A stretch of 64,000 nt of DNA from Neonectria sp. B-13. Its lineage: Eukaryota > Ascomycota > Sordariomycetes > Hypocreales > Nectriaceae. The notes beneath the pieces are model-generated. The model made no database searches, had not been told where the DNA came from, and was given only the letters and a program-made list of their open reading frames with translations. The stretch covers positions 4,880,309 through 4,944,308 of the forward strand of contig NOKP01000002.1 of assembly GCA_002682825.1 (NCBI GenBank), written 5' to 3'. Numbering within the stretch: the first letter of the stretch is position 1; each line of letters begins with the position of its first letter. Below are positions 31,949 to 43,640 of the stretch, piece after piece. A program made the position numbers and the translations under genes.

Positions 31949-33740
31949 GGGGGTCGTGTCGATTGCCAGGAAGTAGCAGGCGGTAGTTAATTGATGGACG
32001 GGTGTTGTTAAATTGCGAGTCTAATTTGGCCGAGGTGTTGAGAAGCTGTAGCGGTAATCAAGACAGCACAAGGAGAGGGGGAGGGAGAGGGGTAGTCAAG
32101 ATGGAGCGTCCTGGGTATCTAACTTGGTGATAATGGTTCTGGTGTTGAATGAATAGGCGGACAGTTAGGTGGGTGGACGTCACAGCTCCCTCTAAGCTAC
32201 AGCCCCCAAGTACCTACTAGCTTCCCAACCCGAAGTTTACCCCACCCATCCCCACCAAGGTACCCTTATAAAGCAAAACCTCGGCAACTTTTCTCGACTG
32301 TAATGGTCCAACGGCGAAGACGTTCACAACGCCCAGCCATTCATCCCAATCCATTAAGCTCCCCTTCGCCGCGTCCCACCCGAACGCTGCGGTGGCCGCC
32401 CACTCGCATGGGTAACCTGCGATGCTGGTAACATTACTGCGGCCCTGAGCACTGGAGACGACCCTTGAGGGAGGTTTCACTCTGCAGAGACTTCTCCCCC
32501 GTCGCGTGGCGGGCGGGATCACGTTCTGGCGAGGGGCTTGGGATGATATGGCTGTGATAGAACAGTTCGACGCTTTCTTTTTGCCTTTTTTATGGATTGA
32601 GGTGCTTAAGATGGGGGCTGGTAAAATCCATTATGGGGTTTGTTGGGAATTGATCTTTTGTTAAATGCAGTTTGAATGTTCTTTTTGACTTTTAATAGCT
32701 CTGTGCTGAGGTAGTTGAACCCGCCGGGCTGTTCTACTAAGGGAAGTGGGGCGCAGATGCTGAAGACATCGCGATAAACACTATGCATGCTGTGGTGGTG
32801 GGTGGATGTGTCTAGACTTTTTTTTTGCAGTAAACTCGGAACCGATTCTATGTTGCGATGCTCATGATATAATAAAGACAGTTGTAGAAGCAAAAGTTCA
32901 ATTAAATGGTAATCATAACGTCGTTGAAAATTTAATCTCCCACATCTCATTCAACTCGACAGTACTAATAACACAACACCCTCCCGAGAATCACAGACTC
33001 TCTCTCCGATTCATTCCAAGCATCCTTCATTTCGTCGCATTCTTCCTGTCGCATTCCCTCAAAAACTCAAACAAGTGCCGTGAGGCAGCATTGTATAAAG
33101 CCCCCAGCCGTACTCTTCGGCTTGTGCTCTTGATTTTTGCCATCCATCGTCGTTCCATCCGCTTTCCTTCATGGTGGCCCTATATTTCATCCAGTTTCGC
33201 TGCCCATTCCACCCCATCATAAACTTAACACAAAACAAACAAATACTTTCGTCCAAAACTCAACAACAATCATTGTGCCTATGCTATTCTGTATCCATCA
33301 AACATAATCTGTGTATAAACGTCTGCCGCCCGCTGTTGCAAAGGATCGTCAAGAACCCAAGGCTCAGATAAAAAAGAGAAATAAAAATCGGTCATCTCGC
33401 AGCGGCACCGTCGCCGTGTCTGCAAGATGACCTTGACTCCATGGCATATGGAGTTAAGAAATCAAAACGAAAAGCATACAAAATCGCAATCAAATGCTCT
33501 CAAGACTTGATAAAGGCCCACGCTGCTTTGTCCCTTTCATCCACCAAAGCAATAATCGGCAGCGTGGGCATAAAAGTCGTCGTGAGACGAACTCAAGTGG
33601 GGGGGGAGTGGTATCGAGATATTTCGAATCGACAACGCCAATCGCCATGCACAGAATTGAAGAGTAAATCGATTTAAGGAGAGGAGAAGAAGGGGGGAAA
33701 GTGCCGTACCAGTCAGCAACCGCCATCAAGCAACGAATTC
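31949..33740. other. Intergenic, AT-rich toward 33 kb
   Basis: 1.8 kb between the GPI15 5' region (-) and the 3' end of the WD40/solenoid gene (-). From about 32570 to 33730 the sequence is AT-rich, with a T-run at 32818-32827, and fits a 3' UTR plus spacer. A TACCTACTAG element lies at 32211. No gene seen. Confidence 0.5.
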
Positions 33741-36700
33741 TTAGATCATCTCGCTCCGATGCAGACCCGTGGACATGTGTTTGTTCCTTGTCTCGGTGGG
33801 CGATCGCATCATTTCTGGATCGTACGTAACGGGAGGTGGTGACTTGAGCCGTCGGGGCAGAGGGACGCTCTCGTACGGCGCCTCGAAAGGCGGAGACATC
33901 ATCCGCCCACCATCCTTACGACTGCGGCTTGCCGACCGCATGCGCTGTGTCGCGTTGGAAATGCGGCCTGAGATGCTACCGCTGTCGCCAATGCTGCGGC
34001 CTCGGCTGTGCCCCATGAAGCTGGTGATTGTCGGGGGACTGCTAGCGGGTGGTCTATCGTTGCCTGAGTTCTCATCGTCATCCATGACAATTTCAATCAG
34101 GCCAGATCCCATCGCTCCCAGTTCCTGGGCTCGCGCCTTGAATGGGAGGGGAGCGGGAGGAGGTGGTGGGGGTGTAGCCAGATGTTGAAGCTGCTTCAAC
34201 ATCGAGGGGGCCGGAGGCGGAGGCGGCGGGAGAGGATCCTGCTCCTCATGGGATCGACGGCGCTCGCTATCCTCGGCCTCGTTGTGGCGACGAGACCGGC
34301 TTCCGATGCTGGCCTTGCGGCTCAATCTTGCTGTGGGCTCATCGGGAATGGGGGCCGACATGCTTCGGGGGATGAATGGTCGCGTGGGCGGTTGATACAC
34401 GGTCGACGGGAGCAGAGTCAGCAGATCCGGCTTCTCTTCCTCACCAGAACTTCTAGCGGAGGCTTCAGGTGAGGTGTGAGGAGAGTTTCTCTGGGCGAAC
34501 GTCGCTGGGATTGGAGGGACATCGGGCAATAGCTTGTTGCTTTGGTCACTGGAATGGTCCGACTCGAGGACCAGTCTCATGGCCTTGGGGGTCGCAGGCA
34601 GCCCGATGAACGGGCCATTTCGAGCGTACATGCTTTTGGGGAGCTCCTGCGGAGGTTCTGTCGCAGAACGAGGCGGCAGGTCGTCGGGCAGAGGCTTCGG
34701 ATCGGCAGCCTCGATACCAAGTCGTTGCAAGGCCGGAGAGAACTGGTTGGGGTGGGGAATAGGAGGAGCCTGAGGTCGCTTGGCAAGGGACTTTCGGCGT
34801 TCCTCAAGCTCCCGGGCAGCGATGTCCTTTTTGCGTTGTCGTTCATCCTTCATCTGTCGAAGATCACCGGCGTGCTCGGTCGATGCAGCACGTCCGTGAG
34901 CAAGGGGCATAAGAATGTCGTGAACCTCTACTGCAGCTTGGTGGCGGCTCTCTGAACGCTCTCTCTTGGCCACCACAGGTGAGTTGAGGCCACGGCTGGC
35001 GCTGCGGCTATGCTTTGCCCGGAACTGCTCCTGAGCCTCCAGTGCTGCTTTGAAATCCTGTTCATCCTCAGAACCCTCGTAGTGAGGCACGATGGCAGAC
35101 ATCGGCACTGGGGAGGAAGGAGATCGCTGGGTAGAGGCACCTCTGCTCTGACTCCGACCACGGATGTCCAGAGCCAGGATAGGCTGCCGTCCCTCGGGGC
35201 TGCGGCGACGGCTGCCACGACTCGATGTACGACTGCTGGGCCTCTTGGGGCCACTGATCTTCCTGATGGTCAGCGGGTCCACCATTTCGGTGCGCTTCGG
35301 GGTGGACAAGTTGATCAAGTCCTCCGGAGACATGGGAACTGGAGATGTAGGGGATCTCTTAGCCGGAGGCCAGGCAAGGCGACGTTCCTCGGACACCTCG
35401 CGCGACTGGGTGGATCTCTCGCGGCTGCCCTGGCGGCCACGAGATCTCTCCCTGCTGCCATGTCGGCTGCGTCCCTTTTTGGACGCAGCATCCAAGGCAT
35501 GGATGTAGTCGTCACGCTTCCTGGCAGCTTGGTGTCGCAGGCTACGTCCAGCACTCGAAGCTGACGTGACTGAGCTGGCCACGGACCCAGGGCCACGGCG
35601 ACGAGAAGGCCAGTGGAAGCGGGTAGATGAGGTCACAGACGCCTCGGGCGACGTCACTTCTTTGTTCTGTGAGACAGGATCCCAGGACTGCAGTTCAAGG
35701 TTAACACCAAGAGGGATTCGGTCACGAGAGCCATTGCGATGCTTTTCTCGGGCCTGTTGTTGCATCTTCACCATGACGTTCTTGTCAGGCGAAGGTGGCT
35801 GTTCGGCAGCTTGTCCTCCCATTACCCTCTGGTATCCGTCGCGCATCATCATTGGGCTTGCGGTAGCAGCGCGCTGCAGACCCATCCCGACAGTCATGTT
35901 ATCCTGGCCAGAGGATGCCCGGGAATGACCATGCCGTTTCTCTTTAGGGGGAGCCTGAATCTTGACCGTCTTGATCTGATCGCGGTTGAGGTCGGAAGGA
36001 ATCTCGCCGATGGAGGGAAGACGACCTCGTCCGAAACTTGGACCACCCGCGCGAGCAGAGGTTGGCGTGTTGAATCTGCTGTTGCTTGAGGGTCTCAGGA
36101 ACGCAGTGGTGGCCTCCTGGCTCCCTCCCGGAGACAGAGTCGTGTCGGCCTGAATCGGAGTCGCACCCGCAGCAATTGGGGTCTGGCCCCCGTCACCCTG
36201 CGAGAAGAACTTGGCCTTCTGCGTTGGGTCCCCAAAGGAGGTGATGAGCTTCAAAGCTGACGTCTTAGCTATGCTGCGCTGGGGCCCTCGCTGAATACCG
36301 GGGGGTGATAGAGGAGGACTAAGAATCTCGGGGATGCTCGGGTTCATGCTCTGGAACGTGAGCTGCGCAGCAGATGGAGACGTCCATGGCTCAGTAGACT
36401 CTGTGTCGGTGCATGCGAAGCAACGGATCGCAAGCTGCTGCTGGCCATGCTGGACAGCCCATTCTCCCCATTTCCGAATGATGGCAGCCTGACGCTCCCA
36501 CACACTGGGGTATATGACGCAAGTTAGGATCAGGGCCTCCATGTATCGCCTGTGTGAGATGTAAATCTCAATGGCATCGGCATGGTCGCCCATGCCAAGC
36601 ATGATAGTCACTGCGGCGTGGACATCGCCACTCTCGAGCAGACGCTGGACGTACGCACGGCCGAGCTTGTGCTGCGATGCCTGCCCGCCAATACCACTCA

Positions 36701-38786
36701 ACGCCAACAACATCCAGTCTGAAGAAGTCATGTTTTCGGAGCTGGCAGCCATCACATCGGCATCGATATCACCAAGCCACTTTGCCAGCAAGATGCGGCT
36801 TGGGGATCCTGCAGGGTGTCGGCTCATCTCATCCCGAATGAGATCCTCGACCTCCTTGTTCCAACCAAAAATGGTGGTGAGCATTTGTCGTCGCAGGTCA
36901 TCGTTGGTGAGGCGAGAGTAGTTGGAAGCCATAGGGTGCTTATATGGGATGTCGCTGAGGCGAGTCCGGGTAAACTTGAAGAGGTCATGGACCTTGTTGT
37001 CGTCCGGGCTACGGGGAACCTCATGTCGCAGGCGAGAGGGCTTCCGTCGGGACTGCGTGGAGGACAAAGATGCTTGGCTTGTTGTGGCAAGCGACGTTGT
37101 CCCGAGGGAGTATCCCATGGAGTAGCTGTCCACCTCTTTCTTGCCAACCGTTGACGACCTGAGCGAGGATCCGTTGGAGATGTACGTGCCATCGGTCAAC
37201 CCCTTTGATCGCAACGAGGAGGGGTAACGACCTGGGGTCCGAGATCCCCCTCCTGAAGACTTTGTGATGGACGACATGTTACTTCGGCTTGACACGGGGC
37301 TATTCGTCGACTCATAAGCTCTCTCATGTATAGCATCCTGGACGTGGTTTCGGGCAAGACGGGCAAATGGTGATAGGTGATCATCATCGCTTTCGGAAAT
37401 CCCTTGCATGTCCAAGGGGATAGAGCTGGTTTCTGACTCTGATGTGTTGATAGTCGTGGCCGAGTGAACTGATTGATCCGTGATCTCTTCCGACACAGGA
37501 GGCGACGGTGGCAGCAGGTTGGCCGGGTGCTGGACATTTGCCACCATGATGGCAGGGGAGTTGAGGTCAAACTGTTGCACTGTGTTACTGGGCCCGAGGG
37601 TAAACAGGGAGGCACCTGGGCCGTAGACGGCGAGGCCTCTGACATGTTCGAGAGTGGGGATAGAATCATAGGTGACATGCTTAGTTCGGACATCCCATGA
37701 TTGTGTTTGGCTGTGGTGGGTGTTAGTGAGTGACGGATCATGCAGTTAAGCGCGCGCGTATGGTAAGAAGTGGGCAGCCTTGGTGGCAAGTTTCAACGTA
37801 CGAGTCAGAGTACTGGATTATGCGGCCGTTTTTCGACCAACCCATCCAGTTGGGACCGTTCATGTTGTTCTCCGTCCTTCGTAAAACGCGAACAATCTTG
37901 GCGGGGTCTTCAGCGCTGTACGCTTTAGACACACTCCAAACCCGAAGGTCACCGTCATGTGTCTGGACGGCCAGCATGTCGGATTTTTGTCGAGATGAGG
38001 AGGCATGCCAGGCCAATGTGACAATTGGCGATGGTCCTCTGGACGTGGTAAGATTATGCAAGATGGTGAAGCGAGGCTGTAGAGTAGCGACGAGAAGAGA
38101 TCCATTCTGATATCTGTGAACAAGTCAATGAGAAGATGCGCCTCCAAAAATTTCCGATGCGTTGAAAACGTACCCGATGGCAAACGTGCGGCAATCGGCT
38201 GAAGGAGCCAGAGCGGTTACAGCAATTTGGTCTAGTGTTCGTGATGAGATGTGCTCAGAAGTCGTGGGCTCGAATAGAATGACGCTTCCTTGCGTGTTGC
38301 CTGCAAGTTGTTAGTTGCTCATTGGCTAAAGACGTCTGCATTTCAGGGGCGCATACCAAATGCGACATTTCCGTTTCGCATCCAAGCCGCACAGGTGAGG
38401 TGTTCGTAGGAAGCAAATCGGGCGACTTCATCGCCTGTCATCAAGTCCCACACGATGGCTGTCTGGCCCAAGTCATAACTCACGACAAACCGACCACCTC
38501 CAATCTCACTATGGTTATCCACGGCCAACAACTGGACCTCATCGGCGTGACTGGAAAATCTTCGCTCGATCGTCAGGGTATCGTGGTGGCTGCAGACGAT
38601 GGAAGATCCTTGAGCGTAGAGGAACATGGACGCCGTCGCTGCGCAGGGATCGAATAACTTGAGATTCTTTGCCGACGGCATGGTGCTAAAGTCTTGAGCC
38701 GCGGCGGCCATTCCCCTTGACGACCTTCCGGAGCTCATTGAGACGGCGGCGGTGTGCTTCCGCGACGGGGCGGACATGGCGGACAT
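33741..38786 (-). CDS. Large WD40 / alpha-solenoid protein
   Basis: Minus-strand exons 38786-38357, 38300-38174, 38113-37802 and 37710-33741 give 1,612 residues; introns are 56, 60 and 91 nt. Residues about 40-330 form a WD40-type propeller (ETC-like blades: LGQTAIVWDLMTGDEVARF; FGNTQGSVILFEP; VQTHDGDLRVWSVSKAY; QSWDVRTKHV). A disordered Ser-rich part follows, then a helical solenoid (about 547-740; DDLRRQMLTTIFGWNKEVED, YVQRLLESGDVHAAVTIMLG, YMEALILTCVIYPSVWERQA) like those behind propellers in coatomer or Gemin5-type proteins. The remaining about 850 residues are basic, Ser/Arg/Pro-rich and disordered with poly-Pro runs near the C-terminus. The start is the ATG of MSAMSAPSRKH. Propeller plus solenoid suggests a scaffold for a coat, RNP or trafficking complex. 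Exact family not identified. Confidence 0.85.
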
Positions 38787-39913
38787 TGTAGGGTTGATGT
38801 CTTTTCGGTTCTCGATCTGCGTCCAAGGAACTCTGGTTAGTCGGCCGGATAGCGGCAGGAACGACGACTGTTCGGGAAAGCCTGCAGGGACGTGGGCAGT
38901 CGTGTGGAACAATGCACATACAATTCCAATGCAGTGTCGGCGAGGGCTATCCCCCTCTGGCGGGGGATTTAGTCTCTCTCTCGGAACAAGACCTGGCGGG
39001 AAGCTACACGTAGGGACGGTCGGACATCACTCGGAATGCACAGCTGCCCGTACTCGGACAATGACTTCTGATGCGTCTCGGTGAGCCGGAGTTTAGGGTA
39101 ACGGTTCCTTTGCTGTTCCGTTACGAGAGGCGATGACGGCGGACCGGGTGGCGGCCGGGGATATGATGTTGGACAAGTAGCGGGACTCGGGGGGGTAGCT
39201 GTATGTCTCGGTCGCAACGTGGAAGTTGGGAGATCTGGATTGCGGTGAGAAGGCGAAGTTCGAAGGAGGTTGGAGAGGCTGAAGGAGTATGATGAGATTG
39301 AGTACCGGTACGTAGGTAGGTAGGAATAGAGAGGACAAGAGAGCCGGGAGAGATGACAACAGAGGGTGGAGTTGGGGCAAGGCGGTGGTTTTGCTTGCAG
39401 CAGAAAGACGAGAAAAGACGCTATAGACGCAAGATGGCAGGGAATGAAGAACGCAGCCGCCTACCCTTTGGTGGTGATTGCCCGGGGTCGGACGACAACC
39501 GAATGGGGAGAGTGGGCGAAGTGGGCGAGTGGACAAGCTTGGAGAGGGGTGTGACCCGGCGCTTGACTTGCAGGAGTAGCTTGGATCTCAGGACGGACTC
39601 GAGCAATGGTGGTGTGTGAGAGGTGAGAAAGCGTGCAGCGTGTACTTCGCACGAAGTAGTGTGCACTCGGTAGACGAGGGTTGTTGGGTGCACACGAGAG
39701 AGCTGGTTAGATGCAAGCAGCGGGATGCAGAAGGAGGCGTCGACTGGGGATGAACGAAGGGGATTGGGGGAGGGGGGGTGAGCAGTTATTGCGTTGATAT
39801 GTGTCTAGCGGGAGAGAGAGAAAAAAAAGCTGGAAGAGCTTCTGAAGAGGCTGAGGAAGCTTGGGGGCTGGGAGGGTTATTGTTGGTGATGTTGGTTGTA
39901 ACTTGTGCGGGAT

Positions 39914-39955
39914 GTGACAAGGTGACAAGGTGACAAGGTGACAAGACAAGGTGAC
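39914..39955 (+). repeat. Four GTGACAAG repeats
   Basis: Four perfect head-to-tail copies of GTGACAAG (39914-39945), then a partial copy with a short deletion. About 1.1 kb upstream of the WD40/solenoid gene start. Confidence 0.9.
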
Positions 39956-42662
39956 GGGGAGCGGCCGGCGGGAGGGCGGAGACACGAAAGACGACGCAAC
40001 AGACCAGGACCGGGAGAAGAGGCGAGAGAACAGGAAGAAGCCCAAGAGGGAAATGGAAAAGGAAAAGGGCAGGTTGGGGTGGTTTTGAGAGACGGAGACG
40101 CGCAAGAGTGCCATGTCCGGGGGGGTGAGCTGTGTGTGGACAGCGGGCACGGGTGCGGGTTGCGGGTGTGTGATGGAGGCATGGATCAAGACCACAGAGG
40201 TCAGAGGCAGAGAGTCAGAGATGGCGCCTACAAGGTGGCGTCCGGGCCTGCCAGTGGATGCCCAGGCCCCCGGGGAGGGGAGGCAATATAAAATTAGAGC
40301 CCTGCGAACGTTGGGTTCCATGGATCAGCGGATACGGGACCGGCTCAAGGCCCAGGGCCTAGGTGAGCCTTGAGGTGCTCTAGGAGCTTGGGCAACTGCG
40401 ATGGCCGGCGGATGGCGCATGGCGCATGGCATGGCGCATCATGGATGCTGGATGGATGGGCGCATCTGGCTTGACCTGCTCCACTGGCAGAGCAGTGACT
40501 TTCGACCATCGACGGCCAAGACGAGCAGCTGCACGTCCTGCAAATCCTGCAAGGGCCCCCAGGCATCCCCGCTCTGCGCTCTGCACTCTGCGCTTCGGTT
40601 CCCATGCTCGTCTTTTCGTCTCGGAGCTGGAAGCGAGCGAAGGCGGCTACGTTGGGCTGGTTGGTACCTGGGCTGCTGGGCAGACCAACTGGAACGCCGT
40701 GAATGGTGCGGGCTGGCTCGGGTTGGCTTGGACTGGCGATAGACTATGGGCTCGTGGCCTGTGGATCGAAGACTGATGAGAAGACTCACTGTGGACTCGT
40801 GGAGCGTGGACCGGCTATGTGGATCTCGCCAGGCGCTGGCAAGCAGAAGCAGGGCAAATGCGAGCAACGCGCTGAACGTCCAGCAATGCCCCCCTGCCAT
40901 ATTTAGCCCCGTGGGTTGCCCGCGTGCCCGGCGTGGGCTGCTGGCTCTGACCGGCTCTGCTGGACTCTTTGCTCGACTGCCTTTGACCCCGTTGACTCGC
41001 TGGACCGAGTGGCCCCGGTGGAAATGCAAGCTCCGGGGCCCTGCGAATCTCCATCTCCAAGACTCGGTGACTCGGGACCTTGCGGGCCTATCACTTGCAG
41101 CAATTGTCCAGTGTCGAGCCGCAGTCACGAATTGGCCGGTATCCCACCGCTCCAACACCCGACTCTTGCCATCGACTCGTCGGCCTCGTCGTCTGTCTGT
41201 CTCGAGATTCGCCCAGGCCGTTGATTTGATTCATTTCATCGCTTCTCTCGGGGCCGCTTTTTGCTAAACCCCCCCTGTCACCACGGGAGCCCCTCTTTTT
41301 GGCTCTGTGCTCGGGAAACGGGTGAGCTATGCGGGGTCGACCTCTGCTGGTGCGACGTCGAGACACCAGCGCACCTGGAGTAACTTACATGCTGTGACGC
41401 CGTTGCAGGGCGAGCAGGTCTGGCAACACCGCAGTTCTCATTCGACCCCGTCCCATTCACGGTCCGTCCGCAAGAAGGGGGCTGCCTGGTACCTTACAGC
41501 GGATGTAAGAGCGTGTGTGTGCCTGTGTGTCTGTGTGTCTTGTGGGTGTGAGAGCGAGGTGTAGCAGTGTAGGAGCGGAGGTGGGATAGTGGGTAGCGGA
41601 CAGTCATCTCTCGTCACTCTGGCTTGTCCGGCTGCTGTCCGGCTGCTGTATCTCCATCCTCTAGGGGGCTTGGGGGCCTGTTCTCGACGCAAGATGAGCT
41701 GGGAGAGCAGCAGATGCGATGCACTTGGCTGCTGGCTTCTCGCTGGCCTGACACGACAACCGGCGAAGGGCACGATGGCACCCTCCATCTGCCAATTGCC
41801 CCTGGACCCCTGGACAGGCCTTGACACTCGCAGCAGCGGTCTCTCGCCCTGTGAAAAGGGATTGGCCTCTGAGTGTTCACTGTTGGTGCTTGTGCTTGTG
41901 CTTTCGCTGCTTGCTCGAGGACCGGGTTGGAGACGTTGACCTGGGCGTCAGCGAAACAGCGTCCAAGGTGCCGGGTACAAAAGCATGTGGTTGGGGCTGG
42001 GGCACGGGGCGGGGCGCGCCATGGAGCGACGTTCAATCGACGTCGTCGTCGAAGCGCCCAAGTGTGCTGCAGGTGTGTTGCGGCTCTTCATTGGCTGCGC
42101 TAGCTGCAAGCTCTGTGCCGGGACGGGCCAATGGGCGGGCCGATCACTTCCCCGACAGGGATCTAATCGCCCTCTTCTCCCGGCCGCTAAAACGGGCCTT
42201 GGTCCCCCCTGTCGGAATGTCGAGCTTGTCGAGAGTCCCTGACTCCTCCCCCAAAGCAAGTCCCTACTAGTAGGCTGTAAGTAAGTAAGGAAGTCTAGTT
42301 CATCAATCCATGCCCCCTGCCCCGGTCCATCTCTCATCCATCCGAAGACGCTCCACCATGACCGCCAAGTTGCACCAACCTTTTCATCTGTAACTTCTTG
42401 CTGGCCATGATGGTTTGTGATCTGGTGTGACTTCATTTCACAGCATCAATGACGGGTGACGACCCAGCCCTCGTCACAGTCCCTGGGCTCCATTTTAGTC
42501 AGTCTGCGCACAATTCTTCACCACCGCCTGAGCTTTAAGGTTTCCGTACCTGGCAGTGGCCACCGGTACGGTACTACCCAGAGAGGCAAAGAGCTACCAG
42601 TCTCCACCACTTTACTTTCCAGCACCCACGTCTTGGCTCTTGAGTGGTGGGCCTCACCTTCC

Positions 42663-42692
42663 TTTGTCTCTTTGTCTCTTTGTCTCTTTGTC
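42663..42692 (+). repeat. TTTGTCTC microsatellite
   Basis: Three full copies and one partial copy of the 8-base unit TTTGTCTC; a related run recurs near 42758-42777. Noncoding. Confidence 0.9.
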
Positions 42693-42997
42693 CTTGTGCC
42701 CCCTCGTCACTTCAATTGTCTCCCTCCATCCATGCCTCGAGACTCGGGTCCTTCCTTGTCTGTTTGTCTCTTTGTCTGCCACCGTTTCCACACACACGCA
42801 GACACGATCTGTCGTTGCTTTTTTACGTGCCGCCGCCACATTTAACGTAATGCCACCACACCTTCTTTTTCTCCATAAGGAATTTTTCGACGACAACTCC
42901 AACACCAACACCTACGAATGCACACAATACTACCTCGCTTATTGACCACTTTTCCAGCTGCTCTTCTTCACTCCGTCTCCTCCATGCCCTTGCTCTC

Positions 42998-43264
42998 ATG
43001 CTTTGTCCTTTCAGTCATGGATCAAGGATTGACATGGGTATGGGTTTCGGCCGGGTGTCAGTCGTCCGCCGTGAGATCGACGACATTGGCACTTCGCCCA
43101 GGACCCCCGAATCTCCACCCAACGACCTCAAGGGAGCCAAGGCCCTCAACAGACCTGTCGAGAGTTGGCCGTGCACTGTTCGGGATCGTGGATTCCTCCA
43201 GCCTCGTGGCATCCAGATCATGCGAAGGAAGAGCCACGGACCGTCACCGGCAACTCCACCATAA
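42998..43264 (+). CDS. Candidate small basic protein, weak
   Basis: 88 codons from ATG to TAA. From the third Met on (MGMGFGRVSVVRREIDDIGT) codon use resembles the confirmed genes: GAC, AAG, GTC, ATC, CTC and GGC dominate. The composition is protein-like (SPRTPESPPNDLKGAKALNR) and basic, with no hydrophobic segment or known domain. It lies alone in the gene-poor block. It might be a real small protein, one exon of a larger gene, or chance. A preceding CTTTCAG could act as an acceptor. No homology recognised. Confidence 0.25.
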   Translation: MLCPFSHGSRIDMGMGFGRVSVVRREIDDIGTSPRTPESPPNDLKGAKALNRPVESWPCTVRDRGFLQPRGIQIMRRKSHGPSPATPP

Positions 43265-43539
43265 ATCCCGATCCTGGCCTGTCCTGGTTTTGTCTTGGCT
43301 TGTCCTACAGAACCTCCATAACCTCCACTTCCTCCCCAGTGCCGGATGCCCTTCGTGCGCGCCTGCACATGGAAGAAGAAAAAGACTCGAGCTTTGTACT
43401 GAGCCCTGTCTCAGCAGCAACAAGCCAAAACGGGCAAAATGGCTTACACACATTCAAGGCTAGTGTGCCGCCCCCAGAAACCCAGTCCCTGTCGCTCTCT
43501 TTTTGCTTGCTCTACGAATACTACCCACGAAGTGCCTAG

Positions 43540-43640
43540 ACCGCGAACGTCGGGTGTCCTTCCCTCTCCCGCCCTCGTCATCGGATCGATCTAACAAGCG
43601 CCGTGTTGTCCAACCGCTCGGCTACGCCACAACGGTCTAC
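43540..43640 (-). other. tRNA-like fragment with A-box
   Basis: On the minus strand GTGGCGTAGCCGAGCGGTTGG resembles the D-arm/A-box of a Ser/Leu-type tRNA; TAGCCGAGCGG (43614-43624) fits the Pol III A-box consensus. About 65 bases further on is GACGTTCGCGGTC, a poor B-box, and its CGGTC could pair with a GACCG before the D-arm. A full cloverleaf does not fold by eye (D-loop too long, T-arm not convincing). Best read as a decayed tRNA or a short tRNA-derived element. Confidence 0.2.

Noticed and set aside
39707..40321. 204-residue ORF on - upstream of the WD40/solenoid gene
   Set aside because: Pro/Ser/Leu-rich with SCHLVTLSPCH from the GTGACAAG repeat; likely leader or spacer.
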